Shown here: positions 1-8,033 of the stretch, piece by piece | Layout of the letters: the number at the start of each line of letters is the position of its first letter | Numbering within the stretch: the stretch's first letter is position 1 | From: Candidatus Thorarchaeota archaeon | Lineage (GTDB): Archaea > Asgardarchaeota > Thorarchaeia > Thorarchaeales > Thorarchaeaceae | Length of the DNA: 64,000 nucleotides | Reading direction: 5' to 3' | NCBI GenBank assembly: GCA_008080745.1 | Contig: SHMX01000001.1 | Coordinates: forward strand, 372,617-436,616 | The notes under the pieces: generated by a model | What the model was told of the DNA's origin: nothing | The model's input: only the letters and a program-made list of their open reading frames with translations | Databases searched by the model: none | Program-made: the position numbers and the translations under genes

Positions 1-288
1 GAACTCAGCATATCTATCAAGAGTATGATCGAAGGTTGCACCAAAGGGACTTGCAAGATTTGCAGCTCGTGCCACAGCCCCGTCAAACATATCCATAACA
101 ACAGTGAAAATCATAACTGCAAGACCAATTAGAAGTTCACCCATGAAGAAGAAATAGGTGCTAATCATTGCGACTAGAACTGTTAGACCTGTAATCATAT
201 TGGGAGTGATTCCAGTCTTTGCTAGTGTACGTCCTACAGGCATCATTACCTTTTGGTATCGTTCTCGCAGTTTTCCAAGCATGTTCAT
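1..288 (-). CDS. CDP-alcohol phosphatidyltransferase (partial, N-terminal part)
   Basis: The first 96 residues are present and the rest runs off the left edge. The full family signature D-x2-DG-x2-AR-x8-G-x3-D-x3-D is visible (D66, D69, G70, A73, R74, G83, D87, D91), which binds Mg2+ and the CDP group. Hydrophobic helices at about 31-49 and 52-65 precede it, as expected for this integral membrane enzyme. The family joins a CDP-activated (ether) lipid to an alcohol such as serine, inositol phosphate or glycerol. The exact alcohol cannot be read from this fragment. The ATG at 288 is preceded by GGTG. The gene lies 60 bp downstream of the LysRS gene on the same strand, so co-transcription is possible. 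Confidence 0.85.
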   Translation of the reverse strand, partial: MNMLGKLRERYQKVMMPVGRTLAKTGITPNMITGLTVLVAMISTYFFFMGELLIGLAVMIFTVVMDMFDGAVARAANLASPFGATFDHTLDRYAEF

Positions 289-348
289 CACCAAACTATG
301 CGGCGAGGTCCCGCAATTGGGGACCTCTAATAAACATGTTGAGTGGTT

Positions 349-2016
349 CTAAATTATACTCTCAATGCGTTTTGCAACCCATTTGGTACCAAGCATGTTC
401 AGAAATGGTCCAATTCGTGGACCCGATTTGGATGAGATGAGTATCCGATAGAGGATGACAAATGCACGTCGGGTCTTGATACCAACCTCTCTAGCTGATT
501 CAAATATCGCTGATTGAAGTTCTTCATCATCAAGAGGAGGTCCCCTGAGAATACCTAATAGGATTTCGAGGAATTTCTTATCATCCTCGGTAATAGTAGA
601 AATGATTGAATCTGGTACTTTAGGAGGTACTGCAATCTTGTCTCGTTCGGATCCAAATTCAGATACCCAGCTAAGCGCTCGATCCAATCTTTTCCGTATA
701 TGAGCAAGAACATCGTCTGAAACCACAAGCGTTTCGTATTTCTTCTGCATGACCTCTATGCATTTCGCAATCACTGGCTCGGTGCCAATCACCTCTTCTA
801 ATTGAGAGATTGTTACTGCGAACTTGAACGGAAGCTTTGGTAGATATTCGTCACGAACAGGTCTTGACTCGCTGAGTGGATACAGAAGTCTTGCTAGCTC
901 TTGCTCCTCCTCACTCACATCCTCTAAGCCATAATAGACTCGTTCAAATCGATCATAGTTATCCACCAAGTCCGGTACTCTTTCGGGTTGGATGTTAATT
1001 GTCCTTTGAAGATCTGTCTTAAGCATGAGGAATCGGTATAATTCAGGGGGTGCAATCTCAGTCCAGACCTTTGGACTGAACACTATACCAGTAGAGGTCC
1101 CCATATCCCGACCGCCAATCATTACCCATTCATAGGGAACTTTAACCGGTCCAGGCCAATCAAAGATACGACGAGACACCTCAAGTCCTGTATCATAAGA
1201 CCCCCCTTTGACTGAGTGATCTTTACCTGCGGGCTCACAGGTGACATCTAAGACATACCATTTTGCAGGCCAATCAATACGCCAAGTCAGTTTCACACGT
1301 ACAGAATCGAGGGGGACAGATGCCTTGTGTCCACAGCCCGGACACTCGAAACTGATGTGATCAGTTTCAACGTCATAATCAGTGACTCGATTTGGTTTTA
1401 TGGCCCCTTTCGCGCCAGCTTGGAATTTCCCACATTCAGGACAGAGAACCGATGCGGGGTACCAATCTTTCATTGTTTCCAGATATTGTACTCGCTGTTC
1501 ATCATTGAAGTCACTTGCTACATATTTGATCATTATCTCTCTGATTATTTCTGTTTCTTTGAGACATATTCGAACAGCTTCGAGCATCTCTGGGGTCTCA
1601 TAGAGCTTACTTGTCCAGATAATTTCAGGATCAAGCCCAAAGTCTGGAAATGTTTGAATCAGCTCGTTAGCCCAATGCGCTCCAAAGCTATCACAACAAC
1701 CGAACTCATCAGGAATGTCGCAATATGGCACACCCACCCACTCATCCAAAGAAAGAGATACACTTGGGGGAAATGCTCGAACTGGGTCATAATCATCAAC
1801 TACGAATAGTGATCGAGACTTTTTGCCTAAGTCCTTGAGTTCTCGTTTGATGACATTAGATGTAATGAGTTCTCTAACAAACCCGATATGGATACTTCCA
1901 CTAGGGCTCTTTCCAGTAGAGAGAACATACTCGTCTACATTGCGCGCTAGTACTTCATCTACAACGTCCTTAATCCAATGGATATTGAACTCGTCGGCTT
2001 CTACTTCATTAGACAT
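349..2016 (-). CDS. lysK: Class I lysyl-tRNA synthetase
   Basis: A 555-residue protein of the archaeal class I LysRS family, which charges tRNA-Lys with lysine. The motif SGSIHIGF at about 39-46 corresponds to the class I HIGH signature. A zinc-binding insertion with paired cysteines (CPECGK and, about 30 residues on, CPGCGH) follows. The position of the KMSKS loop reads GGRDMGTSTG, which lacks the usual first lysine and is therefore degenerate. The C-terminal half is the helical anticodon-binding region. I chose ATG 2016 because GAGGT sits 7 bp upstream; an in-frame TTG at 2022 lies inside that leader. The neighbours are an ABC permease upstream and a phospholipid synthase downstream, with no functional link evident. 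Confidence 0.93.
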   Translation of the reverse strand: MSNEVEADEFNIHWIKDVVDEVLARNVDEYVLSTGKSPSGSIHIGFVRELITSNVIKRELKDLGKKSRSLFVVDDYDPVRAFPPSVSLSLDEWVGVPYCDIPDEFGCCDSFGAHWANELIQTFPDFGLDPEIIWTSKLYETPEMLEAVRICLKETEIIREIMIKYVASDFNDEQRVQYLETMKDWYPASVLCPECGKFQAGAKGAIKPNRVTDYDVETDHISFECPGCGHKASVPLDSVRVKLTWRIDWPAKWYVLDVTCEPAGKDHSVKGGSYDTGLEVSRRIFDWPGPVKVPYEWVMIGGRDMGTSTGIVFSPKVWTEIAPPELYRFLMLKTDLQRTINIQPERVPDLVDNYDRFERVYYGLEDVSEEEQELARLLYPLSESRPVRDEYLPKLPFKFAVTISQLEEVIGTEPVIAKCIEVMQKKYETLVVSDDVLAHIRKRLDRALSWVSEFGSERDKIAVPPKVPDSIISTITEDDKKFLEILLGILRGPPLDDEELQSAIFESAREVGIKTRRAFVILYRILISSKSGPRIGPFLNMLGTKWVAKRIESII

Positions 2017-2061
2017 AGGCAAACCTCAATGGTCCGCCTATGATTTGTCTAATGAAATTAT

Positions 2062-3912
2062 CTATACATAAAATTCAGAGACCTTCAGTTCGTTTCTTCT
2101 CAAAAACAGGAAATAGACTGGCATGGCTGCTAATGTTACAATTACAATCAAACTAATCAGCATGACCGCAATGGATATTGGTAGAAACAGAGCTGAAGTC
2201 ACAGCTGCCTCAGGTACAAGTAGATAGACACTAAAGAATATTGCACTTAGTACCCCGGGTAAACCTGCCTTAAGACCAACATCTACACCCTCAGCAATCA
2301 TTGTCTTCGCTATGAAACTAGCTTTCGCACCAATAGATTTCATAATCACATAGTCATTAAATCTGCCAAATACGGAAACAAGAAGGTAGTTAGCAAGACT
2401 AGCAAATGCACTAATTAGTGCTATAAGTGGCAAAGGCTGCAAGAGAGTCCATACCAGATTAATTGCTCTGATGTTTTCTTCTAGAATATTCTGCTGCAAA
2501 GTTATAGTTACACCATAACTTGCTGCAACAGATTCTATTTCATCGATAACTGTAGATGAATACTCCTCTAATTGTATCAGAGCCAAATTGGGACCTGAAA
2601 AATCCCAGAGGTCTTGCATTGTAGTGAGAGGCATCATTGCAAGCATCCCACCATTTAGTATGTCGAATGCAATACCAGCTATCTCCATGGACGCTCCTTT
2701 CACCCCTAAGCGCTGGATGAGTGGGTCCTCGTACAGGGTAGTTGCTAACTCTCCTCCAATCCATACTTGTTGAGGGTCACTTACCTCTGCACCTTCAAAA
2801 TACCAATCTGAGATGGTGTTCTCCCAATCGACACCTACAATCAAAGATGAGTTGGTACGATCTTTCCCTATTCGTTCATATTGTTCTAAGGTAGGATTCC
2901 AGATGATTGCAGGCCCCTCGTACACCCGCGTATACGCAATCATACGCTGTTCTACAACGCTAACACCATCAATGTCGGCAAGATCTGCAAATAAGCTACT
3001 AGGCAATAGGTATTGATTATCTGTGAAATTGAATGTATCATCCACACGCTCACCAGAGAGGTCGTAAGCATCATAGTATACTTGCAGCAAGTCAGAGTTT
3101 CCAACTGCTATTACATTACTTCCCATGGCACGAGTGACGTACGCATTTGTAGTTGTACTGGTGATTCCTCCACCGACCCAGAGCAATGATGCTAATGAAA
3201 AACTCAGAAATAAGGATAACAATGTTCGACGAGACCCCTTTATTCTGCGTCCAGTTGCTTTTGTAGCCAACCGGAAGGGAAGGCCGAAAGTGTCCAGATA
3301 TCCAACACGACGGACTTTCATTCCTACCTCTGGATTTAGAGCAGAAACCGGTGATTCATTTACTGTGTCGTAGATAGGTTTCTGAGCAGCAACATATCCC
3401 ATGAAGAGATAGATTCCTGCTATTGCGCCTAATTGAATATATGGGAAGACAAAGGAGAATTCTGCACCGGTAATTACACTGGACAGCCAAATCATACCAA
3501 CAATGTATAATCCAAGTCCTACTGAGAGACCAATACCTATGCTGAGAAGAAGTAGAATGACAGCCTGAGCCATAAAATGGTCAAACAGGGTATCCATAAG
3601 TGTACCGACAGCCTTCATTAATCCAATATCACGCCTACGGCTAACCATCTCTAAAGAGATTGTAGATGATACGACCACACCACCCAAAATCACAGCTAAT
3701 AGGAGTGTACCCCAGATGAAGGTCTCAAAGAATACTCCAAAAGAGGAATTCAGACCTGTAGATGAAACAAAGACGGTAACATCAAGCAAAACACCTCCAA
3801 AAAGGAATAGGAAAGTGGTAGCCGCGATTACACTGGCCATTGAAAAGATGGTCAGGCCTGTTCGAAATGGTCGTCTTCGAAGGTCTTTTGAGGCGTAGTC
3901 TTGTTCAGACAC
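2062..3912 (-). CDS. ABC transporter permease, FtsX/MacB-like
   Basis: A 616-residue membrane protein. The N-terminal half has a transmembrane helix near residues 20-45, then three clustered helices (roughly 65-180). A large extracytoplasmic domain of about 250 residues comes next, followed by a C-terminal block of three helices with the FtsX-type pattern (ALISAFASLANYLLVSVFGR). Family members work with LolD/MacB ATPases as mechanotransmission pumps or lipid/peptide exporters. The preferred start is GTG 3912, with GGGAG about 9 bp upstream. An upstream in-frame TTG at 3921 is too close to that site. The start overlaps the end of the ATPase gene by 8 bp, so the two are translationally coupled. 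The substrate is unknown. Confidence 0.85.
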   Translation of the reverse strand: MSEQDYASKDLRRRPFRTGLTIFSMASVIAATTFLFLFGGVLLDVTVFVSSTGLNSSFGVFFETFIWGTLLLAVILGGVVVSSTISLEMVSRRRDIGLMKAVGTLMDTLFDHFMAQAVILLLLSIGIGLSVGLGLYIVGMIWLSSVITGAEFSFVFPYIQLGAIAGIYLFMGYVAAQKPIYDTVNESPVSALNPEVGMKVRRVGYLDTFGLPFRLATKATGRRIKGSRRTLLSLFLSFSLASLLWVGGGITSTTTNAYVTRAMGSNVIAVGNSDLLQVYYDAYDLSGERVDDTFNFTDNQYLLPSSLFADLADIDGVSVVEQRMIAYTRVYEGPAIIWNPTLEQYERIGKDRTNSSLIVGVDWENTISDWYFEGAEVSDPQQVWIGGELATTLYEDPLIQRLGVKGASMEIAGIAFDILNGGMLAMMPLTTMQDLWDFSGPNLALIQLEEYSSTVIDEIESVAASYGVTITLQQNILEENIRAINLVWTLLQPLPLIALISAFASLANYLLVSVFGRFNDYVIMKSIGAKASFIAKTMIAEGVDVGLKAGLPGVLSAIFFSVYLLVPEAAVTSALFLPISIAVMLISLIVIVTLAAMPVYFLFLRRNELKVSEFYV

Positions 3913-4654
3913 CGGAAACAACTCTCCCTTCGCGCATGACGAGATGGCGTATCTTTGGTAGTGTGATTATCTTCATATCATGGGTCATGACAATTACTGT
4001 CTTACCGACCTTATTGAGATCTAGGAGAATTTGACGGACTATCTCTGCACTCTCCTCATCCAAATTAGCAGTAGGTTCGTCAGCCAGTACGATAGCAGGA
4101 TCGTTTGCCATAGCCCGTGCTATTGCAACTCGTTGTTGTTCACCAGAACTGAGTTGCCAAGGTAGATGATCAAGACGTTCTTCAAGACCGACTCCAGCTA
4201 ACAAAGATGCTGCGTTCTTTTCTAGCTCGGACTTGGACTTATCAGAAATCTGCATCGGAAACATCACATTTTCAAGAGCAGTGAGCGTGGAGATTAAGTT
4301 GTAACTCTGGAAAATGAAACCAGTATTATTGAGTCTAAAAGTGGCTCGAAATGATTCATCATAATCAGCGATGGGCACATCCAATATGTGCACCCGACCT
4401 TCTGTTGCATAGTCGATACAACCGATAATATTGAGCATCGTTGTCTTTCCAGATCCAGAGGGTCCGGATACAACCACATACTCACCAGGCCGAATTTCCA
4501 AGTCGATATGATCTAGGGCAACTACTTCACGACGGCCTAGAGAATACTTTCTTGTAACCCCATTCATTCTTACAGCATACGCTACCTGATCTAACCCTTC
4601 AAAATCCATCGATTCATCATAATCATCGGCACCCAGAATCATATCGTCGGACAT
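3905..4654 (-). CDS. ABC transporter ATP-binding protein, LolD/MacB type
   Basis: A 249-residue ATPase subunit. Walker A is GPSGSGKTT, the signature motif is [14 protein letters not shown] (S replaces the first G of LSGGE), and Walker B is [12 protein letters not shown]. It ends with the H-loop MTHD and has the short length typical of LolD/MacB ATPases. An acidic N-terminal extension of about 25 residues precedes the core. ATG 4654 is supported by GAGAGTGGTG just upstream; the open frame extends to 4702 but that part is probably promoter. It overlaps the permease gene and should power it. The membrane-bound regulator gene lies 118 bp upstream on the same strand. Confidence 0.9.
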   Translation of the reverse strand: MSDDMILGADDYDESMDFEGLDQVAYAVRMNGVTRKYSLGRREVVALDHIDLEIRPGEYVVVSGPSGSGKTTMLNIIGCIDYATEGRVHILDVPIADYDESFRATFRLNNTGFIFQSYNLISTLTALENVMFPMQISDKSKSELEKNAASLLAGVGLEERLDHLPWQLSSGEQQRVAIARAMANDPAIVLADEPTANLDEESAEIVRQILLDLNKVGKTVIVMTHDMKIITLPKIRHLVMREGRVVSGV

Positions 4655-4772
4655 AATGACACCACTCTCATATCTAATTGAAAAGCTAAGTAAGAAATTC
4701 AATTAGACTAGTTTACGAGTCAGATTTTCTAAAAATAAAGGTAAAGGTGCAACAAAAGATGTACTAGAACAT

Positions 4773-5546
4773 CTATTGCACCATTAAACCCAACGAATCT
4801 ATTGATATCTGAGCCCATTCTGCTAATTGTACAGGTTTCTCTCTGCCAAAGACTCGAATGGTTTCAAAGACTTCTGCCTTGATCAAGCCAGATACATAAT
4901 ACGATACAAGGCTCTTATCGAGGTCAAGAGTTCTACTCAGGTCTGCCTGAGTAGTTCGACCGTTTTCAATGGTTTCGTGTACTATAGAATGAGTTGTCGG
5001 ATTTCTCAGTAGTGCTGTTAGCTCTAGTACCTTTTCATCATCTGAAAAATCAAGAGGATAGAAATGTTTTGAATTTCCCACCTTGAGGGATTTAATCATT
5101 CCAGCATCTTCTAAATTTTTTAAATGATATTGGAGTGCACCCATAGCGCAATCTAGAATTCTATGGAGACCTCTTAGATGAATTCCAGGATTCAGAGCAA
5201 TTTCCTCAACTATCCGGTCACGTAATTTTGTAGAGCTTTTTTCTTCTCTACGATCCATTGAAACTGTACCCAGAATTAGTGTTGCTAAGCTGGTAGTGCT
5301 GAAGAATGAACAGAAATCACTCTCCAGTTGGACAGACGTAATCATGTCAGAGGGAGCAGTTGACAGGGTCAAGTTGTGGAGTGAGATGTTTCTGCTAGTC
5401 GCAGATGAAATCTCATTGACCACCATTGATTCTCCTCCCGCAGACATCTGGATAAGCATGGAAACTGAGAAACCAAACATCAATGTGAACAGGAGAGAAG
5501 CCAACAATGTCTTCCTCATTCTAGTAGATAACATTCTCTTAACCAT
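4773..5546 (-). CDS. Membrane-anchored tandem winged-helix regulator
   Basis: A 257-residue protein with an N-terminal hydrophobic helix (about 12-34), a short polar segment, a second hydrophobic stretch (about 77-95) and then two winged-helix domains (about 105-165 and 170-245). The first contains the ArsR-like helix pair HLRGLHRILDCAMGALQYHL; the second has TQADLSRTLDLDKSLVSYYV. This topology places the DNA-binding part in the cytoplasm and a small sensor loop outside. It is divergent from the membrane protein gene at 5682, whose promoter carries a perfect palindrome, and lies upstream of the ABC operon. It is therefore a good candidate regulator of one or both. No ribosome binding site is seen before ATG 5546, so it may be leaderless. 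Confidence 0.75.
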   Translation of the reverse strand: MVKRMLSTRMRKTLLASLLFTLMFGFSVSMLIQMSAGGESMVVNEISSATSRNISLHNLTLSTAPSDMITSVQLESDFCSFFSTTSLATLILGTVSMDRREEKSSTKLRDRIVEEIALNPGIHLRGLHRILDCAMGALQYHLKNLEDAGMIKSLKVGNSKHFYPLDFSDDEKVLELTALLRNPTTHSIVHETIENGRTTQADLSRTLDLDKSLVSYYVSGLIKAEVFETIRVFGREKPVQLAEWAQISIDSLGLMVQ

Positions 5547-5632
5547 TCGATTCTTGATTTATTCCTAATTAAGCCCTATGTTTGATGAAAACCTGTACTA
5601 CAGATATATTGAGAGATTCAAACACATGACCA

Positions 5633-5642
5633 AAGATAAATA
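5633..5642 (+). promoter_or_regulatory. TATA-like element for the 5682 gene
   Basis: AAGATAAATA lies immediately before the palindromic operator and about 40 bp before the ATG at 5682. This spacing would put a start site near 5665-5670, giving a very short leader that still contains GGAGTGAG. It is read by eye only. Confidence 0.45.
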
Positions 5643-5658
5643 GTTACATTATGTAACT
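5642..5658. promoter_or_regulatory. 17-bp palindromic operator candidate
   Basis: AGTTACAT-T-ATGTAACT is a perfect 8+1+8 inverted repeat. It sits between the TATA-like element and the ribosome binding site of the divergent membrane protein gene, a position where archaeal repressors block polymerase. The neighbouring tandem winged-helix regulator is the obvious candidate to bind it. Confidence 0.55.
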
Positions 5659-5681
5659 TAATCAGTTGGAGTGAGTTACCA

Positions 5682-6806
5682 ATGATATCCCCTAGGAAAA
5701 TAATTCCAGTAATTGTAGCTGTACTCATCATTGGCGGAGTGTTGCTACCTCTAGGAGTCTATTCAATAAGCCGTTGGGATTCTGATGGAGCATACATCAA
5801 AGGTACAGCAATTTCAGAATCAAGATTTGGAGATTTCATAGCTGATGAAGTAGATTCAGATATGTTTCCTGATGCGTACAAGATTGTTTCAGAGAGGCCT
5901 TATCTCGTGACAAGGGATTATTCACCATTTACACATCACATCGATAATGAAACAGCAATATCCAGGGCAACCTCATTCCTTGAAGATGTAGGTCCACCTC
6001 TTGTGGATTGGTCCATTCTTGCTATTTCCAAGGAAGAGAGTCCCCCATCGTGGAAAATAATATTTGATCATAGGGATTTCTCCGCATTTGTAGTAGTGGA
6101 TGCATTGTTAGGAAGAGTGATTCAATATGAGAGCAGATACCTGCATGAGTATGACCCCACTGCAATTACACTGGAAGAGGCAGAAGATCTAGTGTCCCAA
6201 TTCCTGACATACTATAATATAACAATCCCCAGTTCTGCACGATATATCGAAGGATACCCTTACGACTGCCAACGATTCTATTCGCTGGTATTTCAAGAGT
6301 ATCTAGGACCTATTGAAGTTGAAGATTCAACTATCGTAGTGAGAGCTTCAGCTTTTACTCATGGGATATCATATTATCACTATAACTGGATTGGCCTCGA
6401 TTCATTCGATGTGACACAAATTATTGACCACCAACAAGCCCTGGTAAATGCACTGACTATATACAATCTTCCAGAGTATTTGACTAATCAATCTTCAGAG
6501 AGCCCCAGAATAGTATTAGCTAACTTGTACGATGGTTCCGGAAATCTACATCATCGATTATCATGGGTTTTTGAATTCAAATCAGAGATAAGAAATCTTC
6601 ACCTATATGTTGATGCATTCTCTGGAAAACTTTTTGGTGTTCGAGGAGAATTTGAACCATATGTAGTAATCCAAGAACAGATGATTGTGGGCTCTACAGA
6701 TTTTCTCTTGACAATTCCTGTGGTATCTTCAATAATGTTGGTAGTTGTGAGTCTGATATCCCTATGGAAATTTGGTGGTCGGAAGAAATACATCATATCA
6801 GACTAG
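5682..6806 (+). CDS. Membrane-anchored extracytoplasmic protein, unknown function
   Basis: 374 residues. An N-terminal membrane helix (about 8-28) and a C-terminal one (about 344-366, followed by KFGGRKK) bracket a roughly 310-residue exterior domain. Inside are repeated segments of the kind AISRATSFLEDVG and LEEAEDLVSQFL followed by beta strands, which resemble PepSY-type repeats, though I cannot confirm this. GGAGTGAG is 6-7 bp before ATG 5682. It is transcribed away from the membrane-tethered regulator, suggesting the pair senses and responds at the cell surface. No catalytic motif is apparent. Confidence 0.7.
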   Translation: MISPRKIIPVIVAVLIIGGVLLPLGVYSISRWDSDGAYIKGTAISESRFGDFIADEVDSDMFPDAYKIVSERPYLVTRDYSPFTHHIDNETAISRATSFLEDVGPPLVDWSILAISKEESPPSWKIIFDHRDFSAFVVVDALLGRVIQYESRYLHEYDPTAITLEEAEDLVSQFLTYYNITIPSSARYIEGYPYDCQRFYSLVFQEYLGPIEVEDSTIVVRASAFTHGISYYHYNWIGLDSFDVTQIIDHQQALVNALTIYNLPEYLTNQSSESPRIVLANLYDGSGNLHHRLSWVFEFKSEIRNLHLYVDAFSGKLFGVRGEFEPYVVIQEQMIVGSTDFLLTIPVVSSIMLVVVSLISLWKFGGRKKYIISD

Positions 6807-6823
6807 TACAAAAGTAAGGTGGA

Positions 6824-6847
6824 AAAGTGCGGATTAATCCGCACTTT
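6824..6847. terminator. 24-bp perfect palindrome between convergent genes
   Basis: AAAGTGCGGATT followed directly by its reverse complement forms a 12+12 perfect palindrome, located between the stop codons of two convergent genes (6806 and 6855). It would fold into a hairpin in either transcript, so a bidirectional terminator is the simplest reading. Confidence 0.6.
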
Positions 6848-6854
6848 GGACGAA

Positions 6855-7403
6855 TTAACCCTTAGCGGGATAGGTCAGTTTCATTCTGAAAGAGCAATGA
6901 TCAGAGCCAGCGGCCATACAAGTTTCTTCGACTACCTCGAGTTTCTCATACTCAAGTCGATTATAATCCGTCAGATACTCCAATACTGCTTCAACAAATC
7001 CCTTCAGGAAATAACAGGAGGGTTCGTCCATCGCCATTCCTGCAGCATAGGGATTATCACGTATCTCAATGATTGCCTCCTCATCAAGCCAGAGTTTATA
7101 CAATTTTGCAATTTTTACATCACCAAAGGGGACAATTAGAGTACCTAGGGCCATCTTGATGAATTCGATGATTCCTTTGAAGTCACCAGGTGGCTTCTGT
7201 TTTCCTACTTTGAAATATTCCCGTTGTGCTTCTAGTCCTGCAAGACGACCTGCACTATAGTAGAGGTCTCTGACACGTTCTGGAAACATCACTGCAATAC
7301 GGCTACCTAATTTATTCCATGTCTTCGAGAAGAAGGCAAGCATCAATTCTCGTTCTTTAAGTCGTCCTTGCCACCATTCGATTACTTCATCATCTTTCGA
7401 CAT
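6855..7403 (-). CDS. V4R-domain (Bet3-fold) protein
   Basis: A 182-residue protein. The C-terminal half ends with the V4R-type signature EETCMAAGSDHCSFRMKL. V4R shares the NO-signalling/Golgi-transport ligand-binding fold with Bet3 of the TRAPP tethering complex. The N-terminal half is helical with no recognised motif. ATG 7403 is chosen because GGAGCTGG lies just upstream; the open frame to 7430 has no better site. It lies beside two more compact proteins with the same C-terminal Cys pattern, so the cluster is enriched for this fold. V4R proteins bind small hydrophobic ligands or mediate protein contacts; which applies here is not known. Confidence 0.7.
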   Translation of the reverse strand: MSKDDEVIEWWQGRLKERELMLAFFSKTWNKLGSRIAVMFPERVRDLYYSAGRLAGLEAQREYFKVGKQKPPGDFKGIIEFIKMALGTLIVPFGDVKIAKLYKLWLDEEAIIEIRDNPYAAGMAMDEPSCYFLKGFVEAVLEYLTDYNRLEYEKLEVVEETCMAAGSDHCSFRMKLTYPAKG

Positions 7404-7510
7404 CAGACCAGCTCCGTAATAAGAAAACAATAGAAGACTGTATTAAGTGCTTTTTGCTGATACATTCAAAATAAGAGAAAATGATAAACCGTTGTAATAA
7501 AGTAGGAAAA

Positions 7511-7526
7511 GAGAGGTGTCCCTCTC
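7511..7526 (-). terminator. Hairpin terminator of the roadblock/Bet3 operon
   Basis: GAGAGG and CCTCTC flank a 4-base loop. On the minus strand the hairpin is followed by TTTTCCTACTTTATT, fitting a terminator just after the gene that ends at 7535. Confidence 0.5.
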
Positions 7527-7534
7527 ATTTGGAA

Positions 7535-8008
7535 TTATGTTAATCGAACATTCCAAGTGCAATTATCCGACCCAGTTGCACGACACATTTCTTGGAATAC
7601 CTTGGCTTGGACACCTTTGAAATCTAGCAACGATTCCATGATGCCACTGAATATTTCGCAATATCCAAATCCACGCATACCCTCAAGATTGACCTCTTGA
7701 CACCATATGCAGTCTTCATCTGTGATTCGAACAGAGCCTCGGGCACTCTCCATATCGATGTCGTCAGGTTTCTTGTCAAATAGAATCTTGTAGGCGGTTT
7801 CCACCATTTTGGAAACATCTTCACGAGTTGTGATTGTGTCCTTTGTTTTTTCCGCTATCTCGGTATTGAGATAAATTTGGGATCCCAAATTACGACCAAT
7901 CTCACGCAGCTCTTGATTAGCCTCTTCAATACTGGTAGTTTTGGCAAGTATATCTTGGACTATGTGAGAGTATATAGAAACAAGCATTGGATTCTCTATC
8001 TTTGGCAT
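7535..8008 (-). CDS. Bet3/TRAPP-like protein (copy 1)
   Basis: A 157-residue single-domain protein. The layout follows eukaryotic Bet3 (TRAPPC3): helix with EEANQELREIGRNLGSQIY (compare the Bet3 segment NKQLDKMGFNIG), a middle helix with MVETAYKILF, then a beta segment, YCEIFSGIMESLL (Bet3: YSNLLCGVLRGAL), and a final C-x5-GSDNCTW strand as in V4R proteins. In eukaryotes this fold builds the core of a Rab-activating tethering complex. GAGGT precedes ATG 8008. The roadblock protein gene ends 25 bp upstream, so the two are an operon. The same gene pair recurs at 10407-11842. The TRAPP homology is my reading of patterns, not an alignment score. Confidence 0.72.
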   Translation of the reverse strand: MPKIENPMLVSIYSHIVQDILAKTTSIEEANQELREIGRNLGSQIYLNTEIAEKTKDTITTREDVSKMVETAYKILFDKKPDDIDMESARGSVRITDEDCIWCQEVNLEGMRGFGYCEIFSGIMESLLDFKGVQAKVFQEMCRATGSDNCTWNVRLT

Positions 8009-8033
8009 TTCATATGAACCTCTTCAATACTAT

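Noticed and set aside
1327-1809. 160-codon open frame on the plus strand
   Set aside because: Antisense to LysRS.
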